Assembly: GCA_965116945.1 (NCBI GenBank)
Contig: OZ220734.1
Span: 744,001-808,000 of the forward strand
Length of the DNA: 64,000 nucleotides
Direction of reading: 5' to 3'
From: Plut-88900 sp965116945
GTDB lineage: Bacteria > Chloroflexota > Dehalococcoidia > Plut-88900
Part shown: positions 14,669-23,818 of the stretch, piece by piece
Layout: every line of letters begins with the position of its first letter
Numbering within the stretch: the first letter of the stretch is position 1
Position numbers and translations under genes: made by a program
Notes under the pieces: generated by a model
Told to the model about the DNA's origin: nothing
The model's input: the letters and a program-made list of their open reading frames with translations, nothing else
Databases searched by the model: none

Positions 14669-15422
14669 GCCCTACCACGTACTTCAGGTTGGCCGTCGTC
14701 TGAGCGGCTACTTCCTCGATTGTGATGCCGCGCAACTCGGCGATCTTCTCAGCGACGCGGAGAAGCTGGGCCGGTTCCAGGGGGTTCTTCTTTCTCCAGG
14801 GCTGGGGGAAGGAATCGGTCTCGATGACCATGTACTCGAGGGGGAGGGAGGCGGCTATGGGGTGGAGGTGGTGGAGGCTCAGAAGGGTCTTGGAAAATGA
14901 GACGTATATCCCCATGTCGATGCACTCTTCTGCGATGCGTTGGTCGGCCACGAAATAGTGCATAATAGCCCCTACCTCGTAGACCCGCTCCTCTTTCAGG
15001 ATTCTCAGGCAGTCCCAGTAGGCCTCACGGCTGTGGAAAACGACGGGCAACTGCAACTCCCGGGCGAGGCGGAGGTGTCGGCGGAAGACGTCCTGCTGGA
15101 GCTCTCTCGGGGCTTTGCTCTTGAAGTAGTCGAGGCCCGGTTCGCAGATCATCAAGACCTTCTCACTGGAATTGGCCAGCGCAGCAAGCTCCTCGAAGGT
15201 CTCCTCGGTGATGTTGAGGTGGGCAGCGTGGGGGTGGATTCCGACGCCCGCGTAGATGTCGGGGTACTCGTCCGCGATTCGTACGGCGGCCCGGGATGAC
15301 TCCAGCGAGCTTCCCGCCGTGATGATGCGCCTGACGCCGACGTCCCGGGCGCGCTGGACGACCTCGGGGAGCTGGTCACCGTAGTCTTCGAGGTGGGTGT
15401 GGCTGTCAGAGAGGTCTAGCAT
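14655..15422 (-). CDS. tatD: TatD family metal-dependent hydrolase
   Basis: A 255-residue TIM-barrel metallohydrolase of the TatD family, members of which have 3'-5' DNA exonuclease activity. Metal-site features are DSHTHLEDY at the N terminus, GIHPHAAHL, the CEPGLDYF segment in place of the common GExGLD, VVFHSREAYWDCLRIL, and ETDSFPQPW near the C terminus. It is the last gene of a probable garK-thyX-thiE-tatD operon, with 21 bases to thiE. Its 3' end overlaps the rhodanese gene tail to tail. Substrate specificity is not evident. Confidence 0.85.
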   Translation of the reverse strand: MLDLSDSHTHLEDYGDQLPEVVQRARDVGVRRIITAGSSLESSRAAVRIADEYPDIYAGVGIHPHAAHLNITEETFEELAALANSSEKVLMICEPGLDYFKSKAPRELQQDVFRRHLRLARELQLPVVFHSREAYWDCLRILKEERVYEVGAIMHYFVADQRIAEECIDMGIYVSFSKTLLSLHHLHPIAASLPLEYMVIETDSFPQPWRKKNPLEPAQLLRVAEKIAELRGITIEEVAAQTTANLKYVVGPKLL

Positions 15423-15443
15423 GCAGGTCCTTTCTTTCGAATC

Positions 15444-16073
15444 TTAGTGATTTCCTTTGATGATGTTTGCAAGTTCTCGGGCCGCGGCACGCGGGTCCTT
15501 AGTCGCAAGAATCGAGCGGATCACGGCTATACCGTCCGCTCCGGCATTCATGGCTTCCCGTGCATTGGATACGTTGATACCTCCGATGGCATATACGGGT
15601 GTTTGGACTCGGGCCTTTACCTGCTCGATGATCTCAGGGCCGGCGCCGCTTCGGCCGGGGTGGGATGCGGTGCCGTATATCGTTCCAAGGACCAGGTAGT
15701 CGGCGCCTTCGCTTTCTGCCGCCACGGCTTCTTCAGTGCTGTGAACTGATCTGCCCACCAGTAATTTGCCGCTAAGATTTTTAGCGACGCTAATGGGGAG
15801 GGACTGGGAGGGGAGGTGAACGCCGTCGGCGTCTACGGCAAGGGCGATGTCAACTCTGTCGTTGATGATTAGCAGGGCTTTGCCTTGAGTCGCAGAGCAC
15901 AGCTTTTCCACCAGCCGGTACAAGTCACCAGAGGGCATGCCTTTCTCCCTGATCTGGACCATGCCCACGCCTCCCGACACCGCCTCGGCGACTACATGTT
16001 CGATGGGCGCGTGCAGCCGGACCGAGGAGTCGGTCACGAGGCAGAGGCGGGGAAGCGGGGCGGCGTTAGCCAT
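15444..16073 (-). CDS. thiE: Thiamine phosphate synthase
   Basis: A 209-residue TIM-barrel enzyme that joins HMP-pyrophosphate to thiazole phosphate. The family landmarks are present: MVQIREKGM, LLIINDRVDIALAVDADGVHLPSQ, the GRSVHSTEEA and DYLVLGTIYGTASHPGR loops that bind pyrophosphate, and PVYAIGGINVSN with GADGIAVIRSIL at the C terminus. The start overlaps the end of thyX by eight bases, indicating translational coupling. No other thiamine gene and no TPP riboswitch is visible nearby, so the pathway must be completed elsewhere. Confidence 0.92.
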   Translation of the reverse strand: MANAAPLPRLCLVTDSSVRLHAPIEHVVAEAVSGGVGMVQIREKGMPSGDLYRLVEKLCSATQGKALLIINDRVDIALAVDADGVHLPSQSLPISVAKNLSGKLLVGRSVHSTEEAVAAESEGADYLVLGTIYGTASHPGRSGAGPEIIEQVKARVQTPVYAIGGINVSNAREAMNAGADGIAVIRSILATKDPRAAARELANIIKGNH

Positions 16074-16767
16074 GTGCCCGCGCGGGCTTCAGGAAGAACT
16101 CATCAAAGGCTTCGAAGGCCAAGGGGGCCACCTGCTGGGCGATTTTTTCGATGGCGAGGGCGTAGGCGCGGATCTCGGGTTGGGCACCTTCCCCCAGCCT
16201 CAGTTCCAGGAAGTTCATCAACGCCCGGAAGTTCAACGTCCAGTAGAACTCGGTGTAGTAGGCCGTGCCCAGCACTCCCCGGAAGACTTCCCTGGTGCGC
16301 TTGCGATGCTGCCGGTAAGGCTTCGCCTTTTCAATCATGCGCTCGTAGAAGTCGTGCTCCCGGTGCATCATCTCCTCGTACTCTTTGATGTCGTTCTCAT
16401 CGAAGATGCCGGGGATGTCATCGAGGGACGGGACGTAGAATTCCTCCTGGAAGACGCGGTAGCGTGCCGAGCGCTCGTTATAGCTGGCGATGCGGTGTCT
16501 CAGCCACTGTCGGGCCACGAATATGGGGCACTTGATGACGAACTGGAACACGACGTGTTCGAAGGGAGTGCCGTGCTTGTTCTCCATCAGGAAGAAGATC
16601 AGCTTTCGATCTCGAGCGGGGTCGGACCCCGCGCCGGTAGAGACCCGGGCTGCATCGAGGATCCTGTCGTCGCCGCCAATGTAGTCGAGGAGGTGGACGT
16701 ACCCTTTGTCCAGGACGGGAATTTTGCGGCCTTTGAGGTCGGGCGCTGGTACGCTAACGTTCTCCAA
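16066..16767 (-). CDS. thyX: Flavin-dependent thymidylate synthase
   Basis: A 233-residue ThyX, which methylates dUMP with FAD, NADPH and methylenetetrahydrofolate, independently of ThyA and dihydrofolate reductase. The defining ThyX motif RHR-x3-SYNERSARY is intact (WLRHRIASYNERSARY). KHGTPFEHVVFQFVIKCPIFV upstream contributes to dUMP and flavin binding, and the C-terminal NFRALMNFLELRLGEGAQPEIR completes the tetramer interface. It lies in the garK-thyX-thiE-tatD run, 41 bases after garK, and overlaps thiE. Confidence 0.93.
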   Translation of the reverse strand: MENVSVPAPDLKGRKIPVLDKGYVHLLDYIGGDDRILDAARVSTGAGSDPARDRKLIFFLMENKHGTPFEHVVFQFVIKCPIFVARQWLRHRIASYNERSARYRVFQEEFYVPSLDDIPGIFDENDIKEYEEMMHREHDFYERMIEKAKPYRQHRKRTREVFRGVLGTAYYTEFYWTLNFRALMNFLELRLGEGAQPEIRAYALAIEKIAQQVAPLAFEAFDEFFLKPARAHG

Positions 16768-16808
16768 ATGGGCCCCCAGTTCAATCAGTGGTGGTGTTCA
16801 AGATCCAG

Positions 16809-17948
16809 TCAGATTCCCATGCCGAGAGAGACCATGCGAAGGGCGCGCTCTGTGGCCTCGGTGAGAAGGGCGTCCGCGTCGTGGATGGCAGCGTCGAGGG
16901 CTATGGGTCCGGGTGCAATGCTCATCACCGAAGTCACACCCTGCTGGTAGATGGAGCGGTACTCGGGGGCCAGGCTCCCGGCCAGGGCGATGACCGGGAT
17001 GTTGCGCCCCTTGGCCCGAGCTGCCACGCCCATTATGGTCTTGCCATAGGAGGACTGGCCATCAATCTGGCCTTCACCGGTGATGACGAGGTCGGCGCCG
17101 TCCAGCTGCTCTAGAAAGTTGACCGCGTCGGCGACCACTTCGACGCCGGGCTTAAGCTCAGTCGGGAAGAACACCTTCATACCGTAGGCGAGACCACCCG
17201 CCGCTCCGGCTCCCGGGTCGTCCCTCTGGTCGATGCCGAGGTCTCTGTAAACAACGTCAGCGAAAATTCCCATAGCTGAGTCAAGTTGATCAATGATAGC
17301 TGGGGTCGCACCCTTTTGAGGGCCGTAGATTGCCGCTGTTCCCTCGGGACCGCAGAGTGGGTTGGTAACGTCGGTGGCGACCTGGAAAGTTGATTCCGTG
17401 GCCCTGGGGTCTATGCCCGAAAGGTCGATTTTTACCAGCCGGGCCAAGGGGCCTCCGCCAAAGGGAAGCTCGGCGCCGGTCTCGTCCATGAATTTCACCC
17501 CGAGGGCCTGGGCCACCCCTGTTCCGCCGTCGCAGGTTGCGCTGCCCCCGACACCCAGAATGAACTTGCGATGACCCAAGTCCAGGGCGTGACGGATCAG
17601 TTCTCCGGTGCCGTAGGTGGTGGTTATCAGCGGGTCTCGCCTATCCCTGGGGACAAGGGCGAGGCCCGAGGCGCTGGCCATCTCAACGACAGCGGTGTCG
17701 CTATTGCCGAGCACGCCCCATCGGGCCTGGACGGGCTCACCAAGGGGGCCGGTGACGGTGTCTTCGTGGGTGCGCCCACCTGTACCCCTCATAAGGACTT
17801 CCAGGGTGCCGTCACCGCCGTCGGCCATTGCGGAGATGAGGACCTGGGCGTCGGGGAAGACGCGCCGGATGCCGGAGACTATGGCGTCGGATACCTGGAA
17901 TACGCCCAGGCTACCCTTGAAGGCCTGGGGTGCGACGACGATTTTCAT
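16809..17948 (-). CDS. garK: Glycerate kinase
   Basis: A 379-residue glycerate kinase of the GarK/GlxK family that phosphorylates D-glycerate, normally to 2-phosphoglycerate. Visible features are MKIVVAPQAFKGSL, PISAMADGGDGTLEVL-type N-terminal motif (here ISAMADGGDGTLEVL), KFILGVGGSATCDGGTGVAQALG and VITGEGQIDGQSSYGKTIMGVA. Together with glcDEF and the class V aminotransferase encoded 1-9 kb away, it offers a route from glycolate through glyoxylate and hydroxypyruvate to glycerate and phosphoglycerate; the hydroxypyruvate reductase for that route is not in the window. It is first in the operon with thyX. Confidence 0.92.
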   Translation of the reverse strand: MKIVVAPQAFKGSLGVFQVSDAIVSGIRRVFPDAQVLISAMADGGDGTLEVLMRGTGGRTHEDTVTGPLGEPVQARWGVLGNSDTAVVEMASASGLALVPRDRRDPLITTTYGTGELIRHALDLGHRKFILGVGGSATCDGGTGVAQALGVKFMDETGAELPFGGGPLARLVKIDLSGIDPRATESTFQVATDVTNPLCGPEGTAAIYGPQKGATPAIIDQLDSAMGIFADVVYRDLGIDQRDDPGAGAAGGLAYGMKVFFPTELKPGVEVVADAVNFLEQLDGADLVITGEGQIDGQSSYGKTIMGVAARAKGRNIPVIALAGSLAPEYRSIYQQGVTSVMSIAPGPIALDAAIHDADALLTEATERALRMVSLGMGI

Positions 17949-17999
17949 GGAGGGGATTATAGCCCGACCAGGGGGTCGGTGATAGACTTACCTATCGGT

Positions 18000-18524
18000 A
18001 TGACACAGAGTAATCAACAGCCCCAAGTGGACCCGAGCACCCTATCGGCATCTTACGAGTTGGCAATCAAGTCATTGGATTCTTCGAGTCGGGAGGCATC
18101 TTCCGTCGATACAAAGTTAATTGGAACCTTCGCAGTGTCAATTATTGTTGTCGGGCTTTTGCCGATTGTACCGGAGGAACCGGGACTAACTGTTTGGAAC
18201 TATTGGCCAAACTGGTTTTTGTATCTTGGAATAGCTGCATTTGTCTGGGTAAGCATCTGGGTGTATCAGGGATTCCGCTCGCGAAGTTTCAATTCCGTTG
18301 GCACAGTCAGTCCAAAGCTGATCCGAGAGTATTATTGGGATTTCAGCAAAGACACATTCAAGATTGAGATATATGAATGGGTGCAAGAGGCATGGGAAGA
18401 GAACCGGCGAAATCTGCATAGCAAGAGCTACGCTTTCGTAAGAGCTCTTCCTGCCACCGCATTAGAAATTATTTTCCTGCTCGCCTGGATTTTCACCAGA
18501 GAGGCATTCCCTATTTCTTCTTAG
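18000..18524 (+). CDS. Membrane protein of unknown function
   Basis: A 174-residue protein I do not recognise. It has a polar N terminus, two hydrophobic spans at about residues 37-57 (LIGTFAVSIIVVGLLPIV) and 67-88 (NWFLYLGIAAFVWVSIWVY), a charged central helix (EIYEWVQEAWEENRRNLHSKSYAF), and a C-terminal span (ALEIIFLLAWIF). A longer reading of the same frame would begin inside garK on the other strand; I take the ATG at 18000, just after garK ends. Its base composition is less GC-rich than its neighbours, which suggests recent acquisition. The topology recalls small phage-exclusion or transporter-accessory proteins, but nothing specific supports that. Confidence 0.6.
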   Translation: MTQSNQQPQVDPSTLSASYELAIKSLDSSSREASSVDTKLIGTFAVSIIVVGLLPIVPEEPGLTVWNYWPNWFLYLGIAAFVWVSIWVYQGFRSRSFNSVGTVSPKLIREYYWDFSKDTFKIEIYEWVQEAWEENRRNLHSKSYAFVRALPATALEIIFLLAWIFTREAFPISS

Positions 18525-18612
18525 GCGGAAAGCCCCACTCCATTGGAACGAATGGGCTGGGTGGCCTAGGGTGGGCACGCGGCACTTTGACGTCTTTCTT
18601 TTCTTCTGCCAT
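18511..18612 (-). CDS. Possible 33-residue proline-rich small protein
   Basis: A short minus-strand frame encodes a protein beginning MAEEKKDVKVPRAHPRPP and ending in MEWGFPPKKK. It is charged at both ends and proline-rich in the middle. The frame overlaps the end of the membrane-protein gene by 14 bases. Only a weak GGGG precedes the start, so this is tentative. No homologue is recognised. Confidence 0.25.
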   Translation of the reverse strand: MAEEKKDVKVPRAHPRPPSPFVPMEWGFPPKKK

Positions 18613-18704
18613 ACCCCAATGATACATCAGGTGGTAGGATGTTTAGAAGTTGAATCCACCTTCGAGCTTCAGGGTATGCAAACGTTGGTCGAGTGTAATA
18701 GGAA

Positions 18705-20147
18705 ATGATCCCGCAGAAAGTCATCGAAGAGCTCGCAGGAGTTGTAGGTGAGCAGTACGTCCTGTACGCACCCGAGGACCTGATCGTGTTTGAATATGAC
18801 GGGTCGCAGGCCGTGGGATACCCGGAGGTCGTGGTGGTGCCCGGTTCTGCGGAGGAAGTCGCACGGGTGGTGAAGATAGCGCACCGGGAGGGCCTGCCCA
18901 TCGTGCCCCGGGGAGCGGGAACGAGTATCAGCGGCGGCGCCCTGGCCTCGACCGGGGGCATCCTTTTGGCCATGACCCGGCTGAAGAGCGTACTGGAGGT
19001 CGATACGGAGAACCTGACTGCAATAGTTGAGCCGGGGCTTGTGAACCTGGACCTGAGCGCTGCGGTAAGCAAGTTCGGTCTCTACTATGCGCCCGATCCC
19101 TCCAGCCAGAAGGCATGCACCATAGGGGGGAACGTTGCCGAGAACGCAGGCGGCCCTCACTGTCTTTCCTACGGAGTGACGACCAACCACGTTCTCGGGC
19201 TGGAGGTGGTCCTGCACAACGGCGATTTAATGTGGGTGGGAAGCGGGGTTAGAGACGTGCCGGGATACGACCTTACGGGTGCAATCGTGGGGTCCGAGGG
19301 GACGTTTGTAGTGGTGACGAAGATCCTGGTGCGACTCATGCCCAAGCCCGAGTCGGTGGAGACCCTATTGGCTGTATATGACAGCCCGATCGACGCAACT
19401 AATACTGTGTCGTCGGTGATCGGGGCGGGGATAGTGCCCGCGGCCCTGGAGATGATAGACAACGTAGTGATAAAGGCCGTGGAGAAGGTGATAAAGGCCG
19501 GTTTTCCGGAGGACGCCGGGGCCGTGCTGCTCATCGAGGTGGAGGGCCTGGAGGAATCGACGCGTGCGGAGGTGGCCGCTATCGAGGAGATCTGCAAGGC
19601 AAACAAGGCCACGCTGGTGCGCTCGGCCAATGACCCGGCCGAACGGGAGCGGCTGTGGGCAGGACGCAAGAGCGCCTTCGGGGCATTGGGGAGCGTGGCC
19701 CCAAACTACTACATCGTTGATGGGGTTGTACCCCGCACGCGACTGCCGGAGATAATGGAGAAGGTCGAGGAGATCTGCGAGCGCTACGCTGTAGTAGCGG
19801 GCAACGTATTTCACGCGGGAGACGGCAACCTACACCCGATTATCCTGTTCGACGACCGGGTGGAGGGTGCAAAAGAGAACGTACTGAAGGCCGGTGCGGA
19901 GATGCTGAAAGCCTGCATAGACGTAGGTGGAGCACTGACGGGGGAACACGGCATAGGTGTCGAAAAGCAGATGTACATGCCCTGGGCGTTTACGCAGGAG
20001 GACATGCAGGCCATGAAACGGCTGCGTGCAGCATTCAACCCCGAAGCAACCTTCAACCCTGGGAAGATCTTCCCGGACGAGGCCGCGCCCCATCATGAGT
20101 CAGAGGTACACAGACCCGTGGCCCAGGCCTCGGGCATGTACGTTTAG
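18705..20147 (+). CDS. glcD: Glycolate oxidase subunit GlcD (FAD-linked)
   Basis: A 480-residue FAD-linked oxidase of the GlcD/D-lactate dehydrogenase family. The FAD-binding domain shows PIVPRGAGTSISGGAL and GGNVAENAGGPHCLSYGVT. The C-terminal substrate domain carries HAGDGNLHPIIL and GALTGEHGIGVEKQMYMPW, the His-rich active-site segments. It oxidises glycolate (or D-lactate) to glyoxylate (or pyruvate), passing electrons through GlcF to the membrane. The glcD-HMT-glcE-glcF order on one strand with short gaps (42, 15 and 4 bases) indicates an operon. The extra methyltransferase-like gene between glcD and glcE is unusual. Confidence 0.88.
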   Translation: MIPQKVIEELAGVVGEQYVLYAPEDLIVFEYDGSQAVGYPEVVVVPGSAEEVARVVKIAHREGLPIVPRGAGTSISGGALASTGGILLAMTRLKSVLEVDTENLTAIVEPGLVNLDLSAAVSKFGLYYAPDPSSQKACTIGGNVAENAGGPHCLSYGVTTNHVLGLEVVLHNGDLMWVGSGVRDVPGYDLTGAIVGSEGTFVVVTKILVRLMPKPESVETLLAVYDSPIDATNTVSSVIGAGIVPAALEMIDNVVIKAVEKVIKAGFPEDAGAVLLIEVEGLEESTRAEVAAIEEICKANKATLVRSANDPAERERLWAGRKSAFGALGSVAPNYYIVDGVVPRTRLPEIMEKVEEICERYAVVAGNVFHAGDGNLHPIILFDDRVEGAKENVLKAGAEMLKACIDVGGALTGEHGIGVEKQMYMPWAFTQEDMQAMKRLRAAFNPEATFNPGKIFPDEAAPHHESEVHRPVAQASGMYV

Positions 20148-20189
20148 GCCCCAATTAGAAAGCGAAAACCATTTAAGCAGGAGACCTCC

Positions 20190-21104
20190 ATGAGCAGCTA
20201 TGAAAAGATGCAGGCCCGACTCGCCGCCGGCGAGACGATCCTTATGGACGGGGGCATGGGCTCGGAGTTTGAGCGCAGAGGGCTCATCAGCCCTACTACC
20301 TGGTCGGGCGGGCCCATGCTTACGCATCCGGAGCTGGTTGCGGAGATCCACGAGGACTACATTCGTGCGGGCGCCGAGATAATCATCACGAACACGTTCG
20401 GCACCGGTCGAGACATGCTGGAAGAGGGTGGCCTCGAGCACAAGGTACCCGAGGCCAACAGGAACGGAATCGAAGCGGCGGTGAAGGCAAGGAAGAACAC
20501 GGGAACGGAGGACTCGGTAGTGATTGCAGCCTCCGCCTCCACCATGAAGCCCAAGGCCCATGCCGAAGTTCCCGTTGCCTACGAAAAAGCCCTCGAAACT
20601 TACCTGGAGCAGTTCGGAGAGCTGGCCAAGGGCGGGCCCGACGTCGCCGTCGGCGAGATGTTGGTGCGAACTTCGGATACCCTCGCCATAATCGATGCCG
20701 CCGGGCAGCTGGGGCTCCCGGCGTGGGTTGGACTGTCGGTAATCCCTGATGGAAACGATCTGTACCTCGGTATTGATGGCAGGCATGGTGGTGAGACCCT
20801 TCAGGACGCCATGGCCGCTATCAAGGACAAGGATCTCGAAGCAGTGTTCATTATGCACACGCCGGTGGGAGACACGGCGCCGGCTCTGGAGATTGTCAAG
20901 AAGAACTGGTCGAAGACCTTCGGCGCCTATGCTCACTTCCCGGGCCACAACACCGATAACCCTGGCCGCAACGCCCTCGATCCACAGCAGTACCTTGAAT
21001 GCGCCAAAGGGTGGCATGAGCAGGGCGCTCGCATCATTGGCGGGTGCTGTGGCACGAAGCCCGACCACATCCAGACCCTCAAGGAGTGGCTATCCGGCTC
21101 TTAG
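20190..21104 (+). CDS. Homocysteine S-methyltransferase family protein
   Basis: A 304-residue zinc-dependent methyltransferase barrel. MDGGMGSEFERRG near the N terminus, AEIIITNTFGTGRDML, and IIGGCCGTKPDHIQTL at the C terminus define the homocysteine-binding domain; the adjacent Cys pair in GGCCGT are two of the three zinc ligands. The third ligand normally comes from an NC motif on an earlier strand; here that strand reads AVFIMHTPVGDTAP, so His may replace Cys. A strong GGAGACC ribosome binding site precedes the start. It lies inside the glc operon, which suggests a role in metabolism of a methylated or C1-linked substrate, for example betaine or dimethylsulfoniopropionate; this is inference only. 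Confidence 0.8.
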   Translation: MSSYEKMQARLAAGETILMDGGMGSEFERRGLISPTTWSGGPMLTHPELVAEIHEDYIRAGAEIIITNTFGTGRDMLEEGGLEHKVPEANRNGIEAAVKARKNTGTEDSVVIAASASTMKPKAHAEVPVAYEKALETYLEQFGELAKGGPDVAVGEMLVRTSDTLAIIDAAGQLGLPAWVGLSVIPDGNDLYLGIDGRHGGETLQDAMAAIKDKDLEAVFIMHTPVGDTAPALEIVKKNWSKTFGAYAHFPGHNTDNPGRNALDPQQYLECAKGWHEQGARIIGGCCGTKPDHIQTLKEWLSGS

Positions 21105-21119
21105 CCGCGCCTGAGCGCC

Positions 21120-22481
21120 ATGGCCATTCCTCACTCCCTGCAATGGGAGATCGACCGCATTCCCCGCAACCGTAAGATCACGCACGGGTCGGGGCTAAAA
21201 CAATATTCCGTCGATGGCATCGAGCCGGGGGCGGCAGTCTTTCCGAACACAATCGAGGAAGTGAGCAATTTGCTCTCGGCGGCGGACCGGGATGGCAAGG
21301 CAGTGGTCCCGTGGGGTGGGGGAACGTCGATGGCCCTGGGCAATCTGCCTCGGGCCTGCGACCTGGTTATCGGCACCTCAAGGCTTAACCGGGTGCTCGA
21401 ATACGAACCCTCAGACTTGACCGTTGTCGTCGAAGCCGGAATAACACTGTCGGCCTTGCAGGAGGAGCTAGGGGTAAGGGGCCAGTCTCTCCCTCTGGAC
21501 CCACCAATCCCCGACGAGGCAACCATCGGGGGAATCCTGTCCGCCAATTCCAGCGGGCCTATCAGAGCGTACTTTGGGGCGATCCGAGACAGGCTCATAG
21601 GCATAAAGGTGGTAAACCCCAACGGGGAGGTCACCAAGGGCGGCGGCAAGGTGGTTAAGAACGTCTCGGGATACGACATGAATAAGGTCTACACCGGGGC
21701 ACTCGGGACCCTGGGCATCATCGTGGAGGCGGCATTCAAGCTGGCACCACTGTTCAAGGATACTCGGAGCTACTTGATAGGTTTCGATACTCCTTCAGAG
21801 GCTGGGGGGCTGGCCAAGGGCCTGCGAGAGCTGGGTGTGACCCCCGTGGCCCTGCAGCTGGTTGGGGGCGGGGGGTTCGGCATAAGGGAAGGTTATGCCG
21901 TGGCGTTGCAGATTGGGGGAGTGAGGGAGGCCGTTGAGCGACAAGGCGGGATGGTAACCGACCTGTGCGATTCCAACGGATGGCCCGCCACGGATGAGGG
22001 CGAGAAGTTCTGGCAGATTCTGCGTAAGGGGGAGTCCGGCTATACCATCGACGGAGGCTCCCGAGGCGAAGACTATTGGCGGCTCATCCGCGATACGGGT
22101 CGGCACTCCAATTCTCCGGCGACAATGATCATCAAGGCCACCTGCCTGCCTTCCGATGCTGTCACCCTAGTTGAGCGATTACAACGTATCGGCGGAGAGG
22201 GAATGAGCGTTTCCGGTAACATGGTCAACGGTGTTGTTTATGGCTACTGGCCGGCCGGAGAGTCTTCCATTGACGAGCTGGAAGCCCAGGTTACGGAAAT
22301 CAGGGGAGTGGCAGCGGAGATGAACGGCCATTGCGTAGTGGAGGCCTGCCCGCGAGAATTGAAGGAACGCATCGACGTGTGGGGCCTGGACGGGACTCAG
22401 CTTGAACTGATGAAGCGGATCAAAGAGCAGTTCGATCCCAATGGCACGCTGAACCCGGGCCGGTTCGTGAAGGGGATTTAA
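21120..22481 (+). CDS. glcE: Glycolate oxidase subunit GlcE (FAD-binding)
   Basis: A 453-residue second FAD-binding subunit. AVVPWGGGTSMALGN is the pyrophosphate-binding PP loop, followed by LPLDPPIPDEATIGGILSANSSGP and GKVVKNVSGYDMNKVYTGALGTLGII, typical of GlcE. The C-terminal region ends RIKEQFDPNGTLNPGRFV, the conserved end of the family. It acts with GlcD and GlcF as membrane-associated glycolate dehydrogenase. At 453 residues it is longer than the approximately 350-residue E. coli GlcE, with the extra length in the substrate-cap region. It starts 15 bases after the methyltransferase gene. Confidence 0.85.
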   Translation: MAIPHSLQWEIDRIPRNRKITHGSGLKQYSVDGIEPGAAVFPNTIEEVSNLLSAADRDGKAVVPWGGGTSMALGNLPRACDLVIGTSRLNRVLEYEPSDLTVVVEAGITLSALQEELGVRGQSLPLDPPIPDEATIGGILSANSSGPIRAYFGAIRDRLIGIKVVNPNGEVTKGGGKVVKNVSGYDMNKVYTGALGTLGIIVEAAFKLAPLFKDTRSYLIGFDTPSEAGGLAKGLRELGVTPVALQLVGGGGFGIREGYAVALQIGGVREAVERQGGMVTDLCDSNGWPATDEGEKFWQILRKGESGYTIDGGSRGEDYWRLIRDTGRHSNSPATMIIKATCLPSDAVTLVERLQRIGGEGMSVSGNMVNGVVYGYWPAGESSIDELEAQVTEIRGVAAEMNGHCVVEACPRELKERIDVWGLDGTQLELMKRIKEQFDPNGTLNPGRFVKGI

Positions 22482-22485
22482 GACA

Positions 22486-23805
22486 TTGGCTAAAGCAGAG
22501 CAGTCAGCCGTAGATTTGCTGGACCTGTCGGTGGGCGGCGTCACAGCTGAAGAGCTTTACCGCTGCGTCCATTGCGGCCTGTGCCTGAACCAGTGTCCCA
22601 CATACCTGGAACTAGGGCTGGAGACGGAATCCCCCAGGGGCCGTCTCGCCCTCATGAAAGCCGTCGCCGAGGGCCGGTTCGGATACACGGACCGGTTGGT
22701 AGAGCACATGGAGCTTTGCCTGTTGTGTCGGGCGTGCGAGGCGGCATGTCCGTCGGGGGTGCCCTTCGGCAGCCTGATGACGGAGACCCGGGCCAGGATC
22801 GAGGCGCAGACCTCCCGGCCCTTCATCGAAAGGACAGCCAGGAACATTGCCTTCAAGCACCTGTTCCCTCACCAGAGCCGGTTAGGCCTGGCTTTCCGTA
22901 TGCTCTCTCTTTACCAGGCCTCGGGAGTGCAGTGGCTCGTGAGGAAGTCGCGGGTGCTAAAGCTGCTCCCGACTCGCCTGTCCCACATGGAGTCGATGCT
23001 TCCCAAGCTGGCCTTCAGCCCATATCCCCGGGGAAAGGCGAAGAGCGTGCGGGCCCAGGGCGCCGAGAAGAAGAAGGTGGCCCTGTTTTCCGGGTGCATA
23101 ATGCCCCTGGCATTCGGGCCCGTAAACAGGGCGACGGTGAACGTGCTGTCCAAGAACGGGTGCCGGGTCGACATACCGGACGGGCAGAATTGCTGTGGCG
23201 CGTTGAACGTGCACAGCGGCGAACGGGACTCGGCGCGGCAAATGGCCCGAAAAAACATCGATTCTTTTGCGGATGCAGAGACCGTCGTCGTCAATGCGGC
23301 AGGGTGTGGGGCCATGTTGAAGGAATACGAGGAGTTGCTTGCGGAAGACCCCGGCTACTCTGGGAAAGCAAAGACCTTCGTGGCGAAGGTGAAGGACGTG
23401 CACGAGTTCCTCGCTGAGTTGCCGCTAGTTCCGCCGAAGTCGGGGTTCAACAGGAAGGTGACGTACCAGGACTCGTGCCACTTGGTGCATGCGCAGAGAA
23501 TCCGGGAAGCGCCGCGCAGAGTGCTAACCTCGATCCCCGGGGTGGAGCTCTGCGAAATGCCGAACTCGGACAAGTGCTGCGGGGCGGCGGGGGTCTACAA
23601 CATAGTCAACCCTGAGCTTTCATCGCAGCTGCTAGATAGCAAGATGAGGGATGTCAAGGCAGCCGACGCCGACGTCGTGACCACGGCCAACCCGGGGTGC
23701 ATGCTCCAGCTGGACCTGGGGCTGCGGAAACAGGGAAAGACAGACCGCTCCTACCACGTAGTGGAGTTGCTGGACGAGGCGTATAGGCAGGAAGAGGAAA
23801 GCTAG
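22486..23805 (+). CDS. glcF: Glycolate oxidase iron-sulfur subunit GlcF
   Basis: A 439-residue iron-sulfur subunit. It has two N-terminal ferredoxin-type 4Fe-4S motifs, CVHCGLCLNQCPTYLE and CLLCRACEAACPSG, then two CCG domains (QNCCGALNVHSGE and DKCCGAAGVYNI) that bind a further cluster or heme-like cofactor, and YQDSCHLVHAQRI between them. It carries electrons from GlcDE to quinone. I take the TTG at 22486 as start, four bases after the glcE stop, with GGGG upstream. It ends the glc operon and converges on a small membrane-protein gene. Confidence 0.9.
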   Translation: MAKAEQSAVDLLDLSVGGVTAEELYRCVHCGLCLNQCPTYLELGLETESPRGRLALMKAVAEGRFGYTDRLVEHMELCLLCRACEAACPSGVPFGSLMTETRARIEAQTSRPFIERTARNIAFKHLFPHQSRLGLAFRMLSLYQASGVQWLVRKSRVLKLLPTRLSHMESMLPKLAFSPYPRGKAKSVRAQGAEKKKVALFSGCIMPLAFGPVNRATVNVLSKNGCRVDIPDGQNCCGALNVHSGERDSARQMARKNIDSFADAETVVVNAAGCGAMLKEYEELLAEDPGYSGKAKTFVAKVKDVHEFLAELPLVPPKSGFNRKVTYQDSCHLVHAQRIREAPRRVLTSIPGVELCEMPNSDKCCGAAGVYNIVNPELSSQLLDSKMRDVKAADADVVTTANPGCMLQLDLGLRKQGKTDRSYHVVELLDEAYRQEEES

Positions 23806-23818
23806 TGGACGAGGTTAC

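Noticed and set aside
17571..18524. Long start of the membrane-protein gene at 17571
   Set aside because: The first 143 codons are antisense to garK; the ATG at 18000 gives a compact protein outside garK.
20100..21068. 322-codon minus-strand frame opposite the homocysteine-methyltransferase gene
   Set aside because: It is antisense to a clear family member and has shadow-like composition.
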